Positions 1 through 12,583 of a stretch of 64,000 nucleotides of DNA are shown here, piece by piece. Made by a program: the position numbers and the translations under genes. Under the pieces are notes generated by a model, which searched no databases, was not told the origin of the DNA, and saw only the letters and a list, made by a program, of their open reading frames with translations. Each line of letters opens with the position of its first letter. Position 1 is the stretch's first letter. Source of the stretch: Sambucus nigra (Eukaryota; Streptophyta; Magnoliopsida; Dipsacales; Adoxaceae). The stretch is from assembly GCA_949130495.1 (NCBI GenBank), contig OX422210.1, positions 636,578,585 through 636,642,584 of the forward strand, given 5' to 3'.

Positions 1-1023
1 TAAAAAATATAAAGAGAAAATTTGTGTTCCCACATTTTGTATTTTAAAAACCCAGTTTAATGTGTATGGAAAACAAAACTCTTGAGATGCCTTTGACATA
101 TTTTTCCTTGGTTATGTATCGAATTATATTTGTTTGGCTAGTAATTCTTTTTGATTTTATATGATCTATATTTAATATTTTTTTTCTAAAAGAGTTAACT
201 TGTGGAGATTTAAAAAAAAAGGTCTGTCGTGTTTCTCTCAATCTCTATTAATAAAATATATTGAGATTTTTATTTGTTCTTCCATTTTTTATGTTTAAAA
301 TATTTAATCAAATCAATATTTATTTATCTTTCCATTATATTAAATAAATATAAGTAATACTTTGATAAATACTAAAAATAACCTCAAAAAATTCAGCTCG
401 GGGGCTCCCGCCCCCGAACCCCTTGATATCACCCTTAAATTAGCCCCCACTCTATGAAAATCCTGGCTCCGTCCCTCCTAATAGTTATATCTCACAAATA
501 TATTTAACGATGATATTTTGTAGATTATATTGATATTTTACCTTTAACAGGGGACACAATGAAGTTTTAAAAAACGAAGGGGCCACTAATTTTTAAAACA
601 AGGATTTTCACTAAGTTGATCAAATCTTAAGGGCCTATAATTAAGTATAAGTAAAATATGCAAATCAAACTATAATTAAAAAACATATAATAAACTGTTA
701 GGCATGATTCTATTAGTTTATAACATAATATATTAATAAGTCATGCAATTGTTCTTTATATCATAGAATCTTAAATAATCATGAAAATCACAGTTTTAGC
801 TTATATCTATGTATATATATAAAACTATAGCCTCAAAGTTTCCTAATGTTACAAGTTTCCATCTCATTAAAACTATATATTAAATCTATCTATATCTTTA
901 GCCTCTTCATTATATTAAAGCTTTATACCGAAAATATCAACACACTCTTTAGAAAAATTATCGCTTGGGATGTTGTCTCTTGGGATTTCAACCTTTAGAT
1001 ATTAAGATAAATAGTGATAATGA

Positions 1024-1025
<2 letters not shown>
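1..1025. other. AT-rich non-coding DNA
   Basis: No supported gene. The only departure from AT-rich sequence is a GC-rich patch near 398-480 ending in a 'cctggctccgtccct' phrase. I associate such phrases with interspersed plant repeats, but I cannot name the family. A similar 'ggggccact' phrase recurs near 580. The short ORFs here have no recognisable content. Confidence 0.5.

Positions 1026-1094
<69 letters not shown>
1026..1094. repeat. (AT)n microsatellite
   Basis: Uninterrupted AT dinucleotide run of about 34 units. It is a simple sequence repeat and likely length-polymorphic. Confidence 0.97.
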
Positions 1095-1096
<2 letters not shown>

Positions 1097-2300
1097 ACTT
1101 CAAAATGACCGCACCAATCTATGTTTCCTGCTTTCTCGGTTATCTTCTATTCAGTGCTTATGAACAAAGGTATGCATGTATCTTATTTTCCCCTTATCTT
1201 CATTTCCACTATTAACCCGTATTGTCAAATCCATTTATAAAAATACATTTTACTTCCATCTCAAATGGTTTTTCATGTTATCTTTATATGAGTACGGATA
1301 AGAAATGATTATTTTTTGGATTTTATTCTTACTTTTTTTTTCTTCTTATTTCTAATAGTTACAATTTGATATTTATCTCCTTATTACTCACGTAACGTTC
1401 TTCTTACGTTTAGATTATGCGTAGCTAAATTTTAAAAAAAAATGTTCGTTTAATTGATTTTTTTCTATCACGGTGGTGAGGAAATATTAAATATATTAAA
1501 GTTACAAATTGAATCTAATTCAATTTGTAAATCGCATGAGAACTTCCAATTCTTATTGTACTGGAACAGTAGTGAGAATAAATTATGTCAGGTGTATGTA
1601 TCAAAATGTTCGGTCATTGCTATTTTTTTATTATCAAATTAAGTTTTTTAGAATTTATTATTTTTTGGACTGAAATGAACATACGTCTGTTTTCGATGTT
1701 CAATTTTTCAGTATTTGCTATACTTTCCATGTTAAATATTTTGTTCATTGCACTATAACATGTTTTATATCTGCATTGTTTTTTCATGTGATTTATATAA
1801 CAGTTATATAAAAATAAATACCATTTTTTCTCCAATTGCATTTTTAGCTCGCAAATAATCATATGGTGGTGGACTTCCCTTAAGTGTTAGGATCGGATTT
1901 CATAAAAATGGTCTTAATGTGATCTACTTGCCAAAGTCTTGGTAATGATATTCCAAACACAATACGTAAAGCAATGCGACTTCGGTTTGGAATGACCATG
2001 GTCACCATTTAATTGAAAGGGATAACTAATTTTAAAATCTTGATGTTCTCCCTACCTTGGTGTTTTTTTTATTTTCTTTTATTTCTTCGAAGACATTGAA
2101 TTTTAAGTATCATTTTGTTTATTAAGAATAACATTAATGTATTTTTACGAAGAATAATTTCATTCATAACATTTTATATATTGTTTTAATATTAATTTTT
2201 ACTTACTCTAAAATAACATTACCCTAATCGGAATTAACCTAATCAACATCATTTTTTTATGAACGATATCAAAATGATCAAACATAATTTCTATAACTAC
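1095..2300. other. AT-rich non-coding DNA, nothing recognised
   Basis: No ORF with recognisable family content, no clear terminal repeats and no RNA gene seen. It could be the interior of the Helitron suggested by the end signal at 2301-2329, but no 5' TC terminus was identified. Confidence 0.4.
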
Positions 2301-2329
2301 GGTCACGCAACGCGTGGCCTGCAAGCTAG
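2301..2329 (+). mobile_element. Candidate Helitron 3' terminus
   Basis: An 8-bp GC-rich hairpin (GGTCACGC, loop AAC, GCGTGGCC, one G-T wobble pair) spans 2301-2319. It is followed six bases later by CTAG at 2326-2329 and then a T at 2330. A short hairpin just before CTRR, inserted next to a T, is the established 3' signature of plant Helitrons. The 5' end was not found and no Rep/helicase is present, so this would be a non-autonomous copy. Confidence 0.45.
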
Positions 2330-2330
2330 T

Positions 2331-3063
2331 AAGAGATTAAAAACACTTACACTGATCCTTGCAAATAGAGTTCTTAAGACTGGGTTATAAATTAAATGAG
2401 CCATGAATCCTAGCGCCTTAAATTGTACCTTATTATTTTCTTCAACGCAATTAAACCCCTATATGATTCCTCTCCCTTACCCTATAGTTCTGTTATATTA
2501 GCTTTTAGTGTGTTTGAATGATGGATATCAATACCTTATTTACAGATACGGTGGAAGGACAAATTTTCACATTTAATCAATTTGTAGTATTGACTTATTA
2601 TGTTGGTCAAAACACAGTTTGTTAGGGTGTCGTATATTTCCACCAAAAAAGTTAGGGTGTAGTATAATGATCGTCGCGTGAAAGGTGTGCACGTGTAAGG
2701 GAACAGTCGTTGTTTTCGTTTCACCGCGAAAATACAAAAACCTAAATTACGACTACACTTACGAGGCAAGCACAGCGGTAAGTCGGGTATCGAAAGATCC
2801 ACTGAGACGAGTTGCTAGAATTTACTTGATTTAATACTCCAGAAATAAAAGTGTAAAAGTATAATTACAAACTAAAAAGGAAAAGATGCATAAAAGGGAT
2901 ATATTAATCTAGGCGTGGGAAAATAAAGCTAGATTAACAAAGCGGTAAAAACTATAGGTTGCGTCGAATATCCCTCACCTGAGTTAATTAGTATAAAATG
3001 GTCACATGGGTCGACGAGTTATTACGAATGCGTCTCGTTTCGACAGTTAATTGAACCAAGGGT
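2331..3063. other. Non-coding, repeat-like sequence
   Basis: No supported gene. The stretch 2760-2830 (cacagcggtaagtcgggtat and following) has the flavour of sequences flanking large plant LTR elements, but I cannot assign it. The ORF at 2536-2802 on the minus strand shows no recognisable domain. Confidence 0.35.
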
Positions 3064-3556
3064 TGTCACGCCCCTAAATCCGCATAAAATCCTAATATGA
3101 TTTTGGCGTCAACAAATTCCCCGAAAATTGCGCACGCAAGGTCGTAAGCACGGGACATACATGATATGCCCCGTCAAATCTCCTAGGCGCAATAACTAGG
3201 ACAACACACCCGAAATAGACCCGCAAACACTGTCACCAAAGTAAAGCAACGCGTCAACTCGAGTGAGTTCCATTCAAACACAACCTAGACTAAATTAGCT
3301 AGAAAGCATATTAAAGCAGTAAATAAATGCGATAAAACTATACTAGAAAGCAAGTAAATCAAAGCATGTAAACTAATTATGAAAGCTAGTAATAAGTAAA
3401 TACAACTATATAAATGGAGATGGAAGATGGTAGCACAATTTACAAGCCCAAAAGGGTGTCAATCCAAGAAGAAATCAAGAAATGAGCTCTCAAACCTCCA
3501 AAACCCTAACCTATTCTACCTAAAATCGATTATATCTGTTTTTACAATAAAAATCC

Positions 3557-3564
3557 TTTATATA
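3557..3564 (-). promoter_or_regulatory. TATA box of H
   Basis: Minus-strand ACTATATAAAGG gives a strong plant TATA consensus, about 70 bp downstream of the GATC clusters. Confidence 0.5.
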
Positions 3565-3634
3565 GTAAAAGGAATTAAATTAGAAAAGAAAAGAGAAAAG
3601 AAAATAAAAGCCAAAATATCAGCAAAAAACAGGG

Positions 3635-3760
3635 GATCGATCGATCGATTGATCCTCTGTGATCGATCGATCGATGGTAAATATCCAAGCCCACTGTCCC
3701 CCACGATTTGAAAAAATATGAAGGATCGCTCGATCGATCCCTTTGATCGCTCGATCGATC
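3635..3760 (-). promoter_or_regulatory. GATCGATC palindrome clusters in H
   Basis: Four runs of the self-complementary GATC/CGATCG unit lie at about 3635-3654, 3661-3675, 3724-3739 and 3745-3760, arranged as two close pairs. They are upstream of the minus-strand TATA box at 3557-3564. Similar clusters occur in the unrelated LTR F at the same spacing. Confidence 0.6.
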
Positions 3761-4364
3761 AAGCAGGTCTGCATAATCCTGCCTCCTATTTTGGCATGTT
3801 TGCATTTCTCTTTCGCTAAAATCGTCGTAACTTCTTCGTTCTGAATCGGAATCGTGCATCGTTCACGGCCACGCGAAGCTTGCGAGGAGGGATACAACTT
3901 CCGTGTAGATGTTGGGCCAGGTGCCTAAGCTGTGAAAAGACTAAAATGCCCTTAAACGTGCGATCGTGTATTAAAATTGAGCGAAAAGCGTCCGAACTTC
4001 ACACTTAGCATCCAAATACCTATAAAAGCTCAATTAACCCCCGCAAAACATGTAAACGTAGAAATCCAAGGTTGTCTGGTTAACGAGCATAAATATAGGG
4101 AATAAGATATTCGAGGGGGCTAAAATGCGTCGGTTTGAGGGATGAAATACGCAATATTTGAGTATTATCATATACTCAAGCCTATAAGTAAAGACAAGTT
4201 AGCAGTCATATTTGCATAAGTCACATTCAAACATTCAGCATACCGCTTACTCATTCCCAAAGATATATGGTCCTTTTGATAGTTGGAGAAAAAAACGTTT
4301 TGAGGTTTTAAATGTTTTTAAATTGATTTTTATAAGTTTTTGAAAAACTATAAAGAAATTCCAG

Positions 4365-4584
4365 GTCGTTCGAATGATAGATTGAACAAGGTTAATAATT
4401 GAAAGATTTGCCCTCAATGGAATCTCGCAAGATAACTTGTACGAAGCTCGTACCAACGAGATTGGTGCACTTGTTTGAATGAACTTCAAATGAGGTCTAT
4501 CGAACCATTTTTCCACTCGTTAGAATTATATTCAAATGGGAACAGGTACGTCGTTCGAATAAGGTACCATGTCATTCGAACGAC
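4365..4584 (+). promoter_or_regulatory. TCGTTCGAA palindromes upstream of E TATA box
   Basis: Inverted motifs GTCGTTCGAATGAT (4365), CGTCGTTCGAAT (~4549) and GTCATTCGAACGAC (4571-4584) lie 200-400 bp upstream of the TATATAAAT box at 4784-4791. Confidence 0.55.
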
Positions 4585-5052
4585 CCGATGCGTTTTTTAA
4601 GAAAATTAATTTTCATTCAGTTTTTTCCCACTAACCCACATTTAAAAAAATAGTTTTTATAGAAGTGCATGGTAGCAGTCTTGCAAATGCTTTTTTCATG
4701 AATCTTTAAGATAAAAACACTTTGGAAAAGCCTCTCCAAATATCCTTGATCATTTATGATCAAGTTTTCTTACAACAAACCCATATAAATATTTCCATCA
4801 TTTGTTCGTGGTTATGCGTTGAACTTTGCACTGTTGGAGACGATAAAGGCAATAGGTAGGTACCGAGGCATGGAGCTATTGTGAAGTCGTGTTGGATTGC
4901 ACTGTGCTATGGATAAAGGTTTTGAAGAATGCATCTCCGTAGGCTTGTGGAGTCAAGTTTTGTAAAAAAAATTAGTCTCCTTTTAAAATCATATTTGTAG
5001 TGAATTCGTCTAGGCTTGATCGTCTGAGGTTTTTCCCATTTGGATTTTTCTC

Positions 5053-5057
5053 GTACA
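5053..5057. repeat. Target site duplication of A, left
   Basis: GTACA immediately precedes the left LTR of A. GTTCA follows the right LTR at 34562-34566, so four of five bases match. Confidence 0.6.
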
Positions 5058-8006
5058 TGTGACATCCCGACTAATTAAATACCGGGTAGCTACTCCTTTA
5101 TTCAATTTAATCCAAAATGTCCAGTTTGTTCAGTTCATAGCATCACTATCGAAAACTTTTTTTTCCCATTACTAGCCACCTAATATTTAAAAAGTCGGTT
5201 GTCAAATTTTACAAAATTAAATTAACATGCAACCAATTAAATTATTAGCTAATGATACAACAATCACATCACGGTCACAACAGACTAATAATGGAATAAT
5301 AAATAAATATGGAGTAACACTCCCCTGAATAATCCAATCACTGAATAAAAACCAAATACAAATTCTGAATAATTTAATAACTCCAAATTGAAATGAAACT
5401 GAAAGTATGAGAAAGCTGTCTCTAAGTGGAAAGGGGCGACATGCCCTAACAGATGAATGACTCCGAAATATAATCAATGTAAAATGCGGAGGCGTGTACT
5501 ATCGAGATCCTATAACTTCCACAGCAGCTACATCACGTCAATGGAATGGAACTCCTATGCTTGGCGTCCCTATGGTTGGGCACCTAAAAGGTTTTACAAG
5601 AAAAATAGATTTGAAAGAAAACGGGTCAGAGCCTGAGGTGGAAACAGTTTAAAAATAGCAAGTGTTTAATTGCATTAAACAGTGAATATTATATACATGT
5701 TAGTTACGTGCTCTCACCTGAGTTCCTCACCCCTCAACTAATGTGCACGCCTAACGTATATGCTTAACCCGTCCTAGTTATGTCATTCACTAGCTAGTCT
5801 GTACCACTTCATGTCCTCACATTAATAATATAGGGGTTTATTCACATCATGCTAACATATCTTGCGTGTAACTCACCTTTCCACTCATAAGATTAAGTTA
5901 TAACAATTACGATAGAAAATTCTCATTTTAAATCCCATTCAAAATGCCTCAATAATTTATATTCACACTTTAACAAAGAGTCCATTATAATCATTAGTAT
6001 ATTATTCTCAGCACAAATATATAAATAGGGAACCCCTAGGCTAAGCTGCGATGCACACATACTCTGCTATCGAAGCCCGATACATAACGTACCTAAGGAC
6101 CACGTGTTCCGAATCTCTTAGGAACCGTTTCAATAAGAAAAATCACACATATTCGAGGCGAACATAGTTCACATACCCATGGGTCACGCACATACCTACG
6201 CTCCCATGGTCAGCTGACTTATTAACTCACAAATAAGTCATTCATAACCCTATGTCCTTAAGGTACCAATCTAAATCCCCCCGTAGGCACACAAAGATTA
6301 GATGGCCCTGTTTCGAAAGTCGACCTCCCGTGATAGCAAGTATGGTAGGTATGTAATACACATAATAATCCATATACTAAGCATTCACACAACTTAGATA
6401 ACTTATAATATTATTAAAGGTATGTTCTCAACCCTATACCATTAATCCAATTAGTACACTATCATACTTCCAGATGATATATAATATATTTCACCGATAC
6501 GTCTCACGTCGTATAGTTTCAAGTACTTAAAACCTAATCGAAAAGGTTAATAAGTCTCTTATTATTCCCACATACTAATTCAATACTCTTAAGGTCCATA
6601 TTTATGTCTCTAACCTTAAATTATCAACTATATAGATTAAATTCATTTACTCAAAATCTCTAGTAGTAACTCACTCGTTGGACCCTAGTAAGTCTAACAT
6701 AAAGTCCTAATTCAATTCTGATACAATTCGGGACCCATATACACCCCTACTGGTTTTCCTTAAATCTAACTGTGTTTACAAGGTTCCCACCGATAACTCT
6801 CAAGGGTCGAAATTGCTTAAATTCAAAAAGGGGAAAAATATCACGATTTTTGGGGAGGTCGATCGATCGATCGATCGACTATGAATGTCGATCGATCGAT
6901 CGAGCAGTTACAGCTCACGTTTTTCTGCATTTTTAGCCCTAGTTTTCTCTCCAATCTCCATTACATGAATCCATTCTCCAAAGTAAACGTACTACATGTT
7001 ATACCATCCTAATTACCACCTTTCTAACATTCCAGAAGGATCAAATCATCTCAAGAACAACATATATATCAATATATTCATCAAACTTTTCATGTTCAAC
7101 CCTAGTGTAGTTTCTTCTAATTCAAGACAACCCAAAACTAAATTTTAATCCGGGATTTCTATTACTAAGGTTCTGATTTCAATCTTTATTAATTCCAGAA
7201 TTTAACTACATACAAATCCTACCCATATTCAAGATTTACTTCTCCCAATTTATGAAATTATCAATCTTTCAAGTCTAGCCTTCAATCCTAATCTACATGG
7301 ATAATATTTTTGATGAAACTTAATGAAATCAAATCACTTGCCTTATAATTGATGTTATGATCTGCTGGTGATGATAAAGGTTGGTTCTCTCCCTCTCTCT
7401 CCGATCACAATTCCGTCGAAACGTGGTGGTGGTTGGTGGTTATGGCTTGTAACCCTCCTGTAACCTCTCCTCTTTCTCACGTTGCCCACTTCTTTATTTT
7501 TGGATGATAATGGCCATAATGGACCTCATAATAGCTTCTAAATAAACCCTAAAATTTGTGGGTCCAAATCCCTTAAAGTTTAAAATGACTAAAGGACCCT
7601 CCCGGGTTGTCGGTTTGGCCTAAAAATGCCCCGGGACCCAAACTAAACCCCCGGCTAGTGTTTTCTGACTAATTCGACCCCTCCGGACACGTTGGTGCAC
7701 TCAAAATGACCATACGGATGATAAAATTTTATTTACTTTTAAATCTAATTAAATTAATTCTTGATGCGACTGACACGCGCGTCCTAACTTAATTTTCTGA
7801 ATTGTCGTATTTATGACCCGCGATAATTTTAAAAAATTCAATAATCATATATTACCATATATACCCAGTAATATTCAACATTATCATCATAATCAAATAC
7901 CAACTCACGTCTCGCTAGTATTAAAATTCGGATTAATTTCCAATTAATTCTCATTTAATTTAATTAATCCCATTAAATAAAATCAAAAAAATTACGGGGT
8001 ATTACA
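5058..8006 (-). repeat. 3' LTR of A
   Basis: 2,949 bp. The plus strand reads TGTGACATCCCGAC at the left end and GGGGTATTACA at the right end, and the block is repeated at 12843-12856 plus 31649-34561. It has two GATCGATC runs at 6859-6905. I see no convincing TATA box near them in either orientation. The last codons and the stop of the integrase ORF lie inside this LTR. Confidence 0.93.
6859..6905. promoter_or_regulatory. Paired GATCGATC runs in LTR A (left)
   Basis: Two CGATCGATC runs separated by a short 'actatgaatg' spacer. The copy in the right LTR (33434-33467) has the first run shortened by 12 bases (three GATC units), so the tract changes length by whole units. Confidence 0.8.
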
Positions 8007-9701
8007 TACTTCCCCCCAATAACAAAATTTCATCCCGAAATTCGGAAAATAAAATATACCTGGCAAAAATAACTCTGGATAACACTCGCGCATCACATCC
8101 TCGCGCTCCCAGCTAGACTCCTCGGCATTATGATGTCGCCACTGAACACGTACTAACGGTACTATCTTCGACCTTAGTTTCCTCTCGCTATGGTCTAGGA
8201 TGGGAACCGGCCCCTCCTCATAGGAACTATCTGACTGCAGATCTATAGCTTCTAATGCAATGTGAGTATGTGCCAAATCGTCTCGAAGATATCTTCTCAG
8301 TGAGGAAATGTGGAACACGTCATGGACACTATGCAAGTGTTTTGGTAACCCAAGTCTATACGCAACTGGTCCAATTCGCTCGATAATAGGGAATGTCCCC
8401 ACGTATCCAGGCGCCAACTTCCCTTTCTTCCTGAAACGCATAATCCCCTTCATAGGAGATACTCTGAGCAGCACCTGGTCCCCCACATTGAACTCTCTAA
8501 AGAACCTCTTGGCATCGGCATAACTCTTCTGTCGGTCCTGAGCTACCCGAATACAGCTCCGTATTATCTCTATCCTCATCAAGGTATCCCGAATCACCTC
8601 TGGCCCAAGAAGTTTGTTATCCCCCACCTCTAGCCAATATGTTGGGGAATGGCAAGGTCTACCGTACAATGCCTCAAATGGAGCCATGCCAATAGTGAAC
8701 TAGTAGGAGGTATTATAGGCAAACTCCACCAGTGGAAGGTACTTCTCCCAACCACCTCCAAAGTCTAGGATGCACATACATAACATGTCTTCTAACATCT
8801 GATTCATTCGTTCGGTCTACCCATCTGTCTGCGGGTGATAGGATGTACTTAATTGCAACTCCGTTCCCATGGCTTCCTGGAAACTCTCCCAAAACCGTGA
8901 CACAAATATCTTATCCCTGTCGGACACGATATCGAGAGGCACCCTATGGAGTCTCTCTATCTCAGCTATGAAGATCTGGGCGTACTGTCCCGTAGTGTAA
9001 TCTATCTGGGCTGGCAGAAAATGAGCGACTTTGGTCAACCGATCCACGATTACCCATATGAAGTTGTGATATCTCTGCGATGTAGGTAACCCCGTGATGA
9101 AGTCCATAGAGATGCTCTCCTATTTCCACATAGGAACCTCTAATGGCTGTAGAAGTCCTGCCGATCTCTGATGGTCCACCTTTACCAGCTGATAAGTGGC
9201 ACATTTAGAAACAAACTCGGTAATATCTCTCTTCATCCCGCTCCACCAGTAATGTCGTCTCATATTCTGGTACATCTTATCCCCACCAGGATGCACCACG
9301 AATCGCGACCCGTGCGACTCGATCATCACTTCGTGTCGCAAGTCCTCCCCCTCAGAAACAACCAATCTCCCATTGAAGCGTAAGCCCCCGTATGAACTAA
9401 TGGTATAAGACTCAGCCCCCTCTACTAGTAATCGTACTATCTGCTCTTGACAGAATGGGTCTACTACCTGGGCCTGTATTACGCTTGTAACGATCTGGGG
9501 CGTAACTGTCATCACAGACATGAATGATCGGGCCATTGCGTCTTGGTGTCCCAACTCCTTCCACTTTACTTTCCACACCTCGGCCACCTCACCTACTAGC
9601 CTGCGACTTAACGCGTCTACTACCACGTTAGCCTTTACTGGGTGGTATTGGATATCGAACTGATAATCCTTCACAAACTCAAGCCACCTATGTTGATGCA
9701 T
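7992..9701 (-). pseudogene. Integrase with chromodomain, element A (broken)
   Basis: DDE integrase of a chromovirus, which would insert the cDNA into chromatin. In order it shows the zinc-binding HHCC part (HPGGDKM, then KCATYQ), a catalytic core with MDFITGLP, VSDRDKIF and SYHPQTDG, and a conserved MAPFEALYGR block. The GPY-like part contains RIGPVAYRLGLP. The chromodomain spans residues 175-207 of the last open segment (VQWRHHNAEESSWERE). One frame runs throughout but carries at least three stops, near 9120, 8817 and 8703. Two of these fit Trp or Gln codons changed to TAG, as expected from cytosine deamination. The natural stop lies within the LTR at 7992. Confidence 0.9.
8007..8020 (-). 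promoter_or_regulatory. Polypurine tract of A
   Basis: Minus-strand ATTGGGGGGAAGTA abuts the 3' LTR start (TGTAATACC). This is the usual site of plus-strand DNA priming. It is translated as part of the integrase C-terminus. Confidence 0.85.
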
Positions 9702-10968
9702 GTTGAGCTCCTTCTGCGTGAAGAGGAACTATAGGGACTTATAGTCCGTGAATAAATGGAATTTCTCCCCCAGGAGATAATGTCTCCAAATTCGAAGAGC
9801 AAACACGACTGATGCTAACTCCAAGTCGTGGGTGGGGTAATTCTTCTCGTGAGGCTTAAGATTACGGGAAGCATAAGCTATAGCCTGACTCTCCTGCTAC
9901 AATACACCCCTAAGTCCTTATAAGGATGCATCCGTGTAGACTAAATACTCCACTCCCGGCCTGAGCAATGCTAACACTGATGCTGAGGTCAACTTGTCCT
10001 TCAACTCGTCGTAAGCCAACTAGTAGGCATCGCTCCAGATAAATGGCACACCCTTACGAGTCAGATGTGTCAAAGAACCCTCTATCTTCGAGAACCCCCG
10101 AATAAACCTCCTGTAGTATCTTGCTAGGCCCAAGAAACTACATATCTCAGTCGGTGTTGTGGGCTGTCCCCACTCCCTCACCGCTGATACCTTCCCCGGA
10201 TCAACATATATCCCCCTGTCTGAAATGACATGCCCCAAAAACTGAACCTCCTTCAGCCAAAACCCACACTTTTTTTCATACAATTCGTTCTGGCTCAGCG
10301 TGTGCAAAACCTATCTCAAGTGGTCGGCATGCTCCTCCTCTGTCCGGGAGTAAACCAGAATGTCATCAATGAAGACAATGACGAATTGGTCTGGGAACTC
10401 TCTGAACACTCTATTCATCAAGTCCATGAACACGGTTGAGCATTGGTTAGGCCAAAAGGCATAACCCTAAACTCGTTGGAACCATATCTCTTCAAGAAGG
10501 CAGTCTTCGAGACGTCCTGCTCCCTGATACGCAATTGATGGTATCCTGATCTCAAATCAATCTTTGAAAAGAAGGAAACTCCTCTTAACTGGTTGAATAA
10601 GTCATCGATTCGGGGCAACGGATACTTATTCCGTATTGTGACCTTATTCAACTCCCGGTAATCTACACACAACCTTAAAGATCCATCCCTATTTTTAACG
10701 GACAAGCACAGGAGCACCCCACGGTGAAGTACTCCTACGTAAACCCCTGACCCAACAGCTACTTTATCTGATCCCGTAGCTCCCTCATCTCCACTGGAGC
10801 CATATGGTAAGGTGCGTGGGCTATCGACCGAGTGCTCGATGTCAAATCGATAACAAAGTCTATCTCTCTACTAGGAGGTAATCTCGGAATATCCTAGAAT
10901 ACGTCAGCGAACTCTCTAACAACTGGAATCGAATCAAGTGGTATCACCACCTCCCTAGAGGTCTCCTC
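9702..10968 (-). pseudogene. Reverse transcriptase-RNase H, element A (broken)
   Basis: Copies element RNA into DNA. The VREFADVF linker precedes RT, followed by [25 protein letters not shown] and [10 protein letters not shown] frame change follows, then FIDDILVYS, which carries the catalytic aspartates (~10380-10420), then FLGHVISDRGI and FLGLARYYRRFI. The RNase H part (~10020-9702) includes [24 protein letters not shown] and HLFTDYKSL, and ends with the tether DALSRR just after 9620. Several stops and at least one frameshift (near 10418) inactivate it. Confidence 0.9.
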
Positions 10969-11484
10969 CTATATATAGTACAAATGAGTGGATGATCCTC
11001 CCTCAGGATGAGACATCGCCACTAGGAACATCTCCCGTCCGGGTATGGCAAAAATAATACTCCTACTGAAATAATCGATCATGGCTCGATACGCAACTAG
11101 CCAATCCATACCAATGATCGCATCGTACTCAGACATATCTAACACTAACAGATCGACAGGTAAAGTAAACCTCCTAATTTTTACTCCCACACCTCTGCAT
11201 ATAAGAGAAATCACAGAACCCCTACTCAACAGTGAGTCTACACACATAACAGTGCTCTCCGCGGTGTCTAATAACCCCATAGCGCGTGCAAATCTCGTGG
11301 AAATAAAATAGTGTGTGGATCCCGTGTCAAATAAAATACGCCCCAGAGTCCCCTGAATAGAAAACATACCCTCAATAGAGGGTGGATCATGTGGGACTGC
11401 GGCCTGTTGGAGCTGGTAAACTCGTCTATATTGAAGTTGTCTCTGCTGGACAGAGACTGCTGGGATAGGTGGTAATGCTGGCAT
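10969..11484 (-). pseudogene. Aspartic protease, element A
   Basis: Retropepsin-like domain that would process the Gag-Pol polyprotein. The catalytic motif FDTGSTHYF has its Asp at residue 53 of the open segment, and the conserved YDAIIGMDWL block follows about 70 residues later. This segment is open but in a different frame from gag and from RT, so the polyprotein cannot be made as a unit. The methionine at 11484 is not a real start. Confidence 0.85.
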
Positions 11485-11554
11485 CTGCGGTGGTGCTGGG
11501 AGGGTGATGGGAAATATAGGTCTCTAGGGCTCATGTCGAGCACCCTGCTGCTGC

Positions 11555-12583
11555 TCAGGGCCCTGCCCCTTTCAAGTCACTCCTGGCATTTATGGCTAAT
11601 CTTTCCACATATAAAACATTTCCCCGCAAAGTTTCCCCCTCTCTGATCCTCTTGCCCATAGCCCTGATGGTCGTTACCATTCCTACCCTGACCATGCTAG
11701 CCCTGCTGAAACTGTTGTTGGTCGTGTTGGCCGTGCTTACCATGTTGGCCATGCCGAAAACCTCCCTGACCATTTCTGAAACCTCTAGATCTAAATCTCT
11801 TAGAATCCCCCTGCTGGGGACCCTGATCACCCTGCCTGTGCTGACCCTGGGCTGATTGTGCCCCGCTGGCACCATTTCCCAATGTCCTGCTCGGATGGTG
11901 GACACTCCTGCATGCTTACCCTCTGACAAGTGAAAGTGGTAGTCCTGGCAGTGAAGCAATGATGCGTTAATCACATCAGAATAAGTGTCCAATGAGAGAT
12001 TAGCTAGCAAGTGCAGATGAATCCTCCACATCAACCCGTCCATGAACTTTTCGATCTTCTTTTCTTTCGTAGGTATCTCATCGGGAATGATGTTCAGAAT
12101 ATTAGTGAACTCGGCCTCATGCTCTGCCACTGTCCTCCCCTCCTGCTTGAGGTTCATCAATTTTTGCCTCATCTTGGTGTGAACTGTTGAGGGAAAATAC
12201 TTGCGGTCGAGCCACACCAAGAACTCCTGAATGAAAAGAACATCTCTCTCCTCTGTGGTGGTAATATACTCCCACCACTGCAACGCTTCTTCTACCATCT
12301 TAAAAGTAGCCAGTATCTGCCACTTCACATCCATACACTCGTACATCCTCAAGTTCCTTTGGATGTCCTTCTTCCAATGACTAGACACAATGACGTCGGA
12401 GCTACCTGAAAACTCCGGAGGGTGCGCCTTCTGAAAGGCATCCCGGACACGTTCCCAAGCAGACTGGAATGCATGAGCCTGAACTGGGGATACCACCGGT
12501 GCCTGAGGTGGTGCCTGCTGCACAACTGCTAATGTGGCATTTATCGCCTGGGCTACAATTGCAACAACTTTCGCAGCGTTCAT
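11555..12583 (-). pseudogene. Gag of element A (frameshifted)
   Basis: Capsid precursor. The Retrotrans_gag region covers about residues 55-195 (FSGSSDVIVSSHWKKDI, ALQWWEYI, FLVWLDRKYFP, EHEAEFTNI). Around 11880 the real frame shifts: another frame gives a Gly/Gln/His-rich nucleocapsid tail (11882-11697) and then the zinc knuckle CFICGKISHKC near 11600. The knuckle has a shortened His-to-Cys spacing, so it is damaged. The ATG at 12583 lies about 250 bp after the PBS. Confidence 0.85.

Larger units (their letters stand above)
3064..4170 (-). repeat. LTR-like block H (gypsy-type, minus)
   Basis: Begins on the plus strand with TGTCACGCCCC, so on the minus strand it ends in GGGGCGTGACA, typical of a gypsy LTR 3' end. 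Read on the minus strand it has four GATCGATC-type clusters followed about 70 bp downstream by a TATATAAAGG box. That is the order expected of U3 then transcription start. The other edge is uncertain (about 4170) and no matching second LTR or coding region is present, so it may be a solo or truncated LTR. Confidence 0.5.
4240..5057 (+). repeat. Copia (SIRE/Maximus-like) LTR E, left part
   Basis: This stretch has the layout of the copia LTR of element D: palindromic TCGTTCGAA motifs, a TATATAAAT box at 4784, then an R/U5-like stretch ending in 'tttttcccatttggattttt'. The LTR continues at 34562 after the insertion of element A, as shown by the near-matching 5-bp target duplication. The left boundary is approximate. 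No internal coding region of this copy was identified. Confidence 0.5.

Noticed and set aside
2536..2802. 88-codon minus ORF as a host gene
   Set aside because: No recognised domain, no promoter or intron signals, and repeat-like surroundings.
3427..3897. Overlapping ORFs rich in DRSIDRS text
   Set aside because: They are translations of the GATCGATC repeats in LTR-like block H on both strands.
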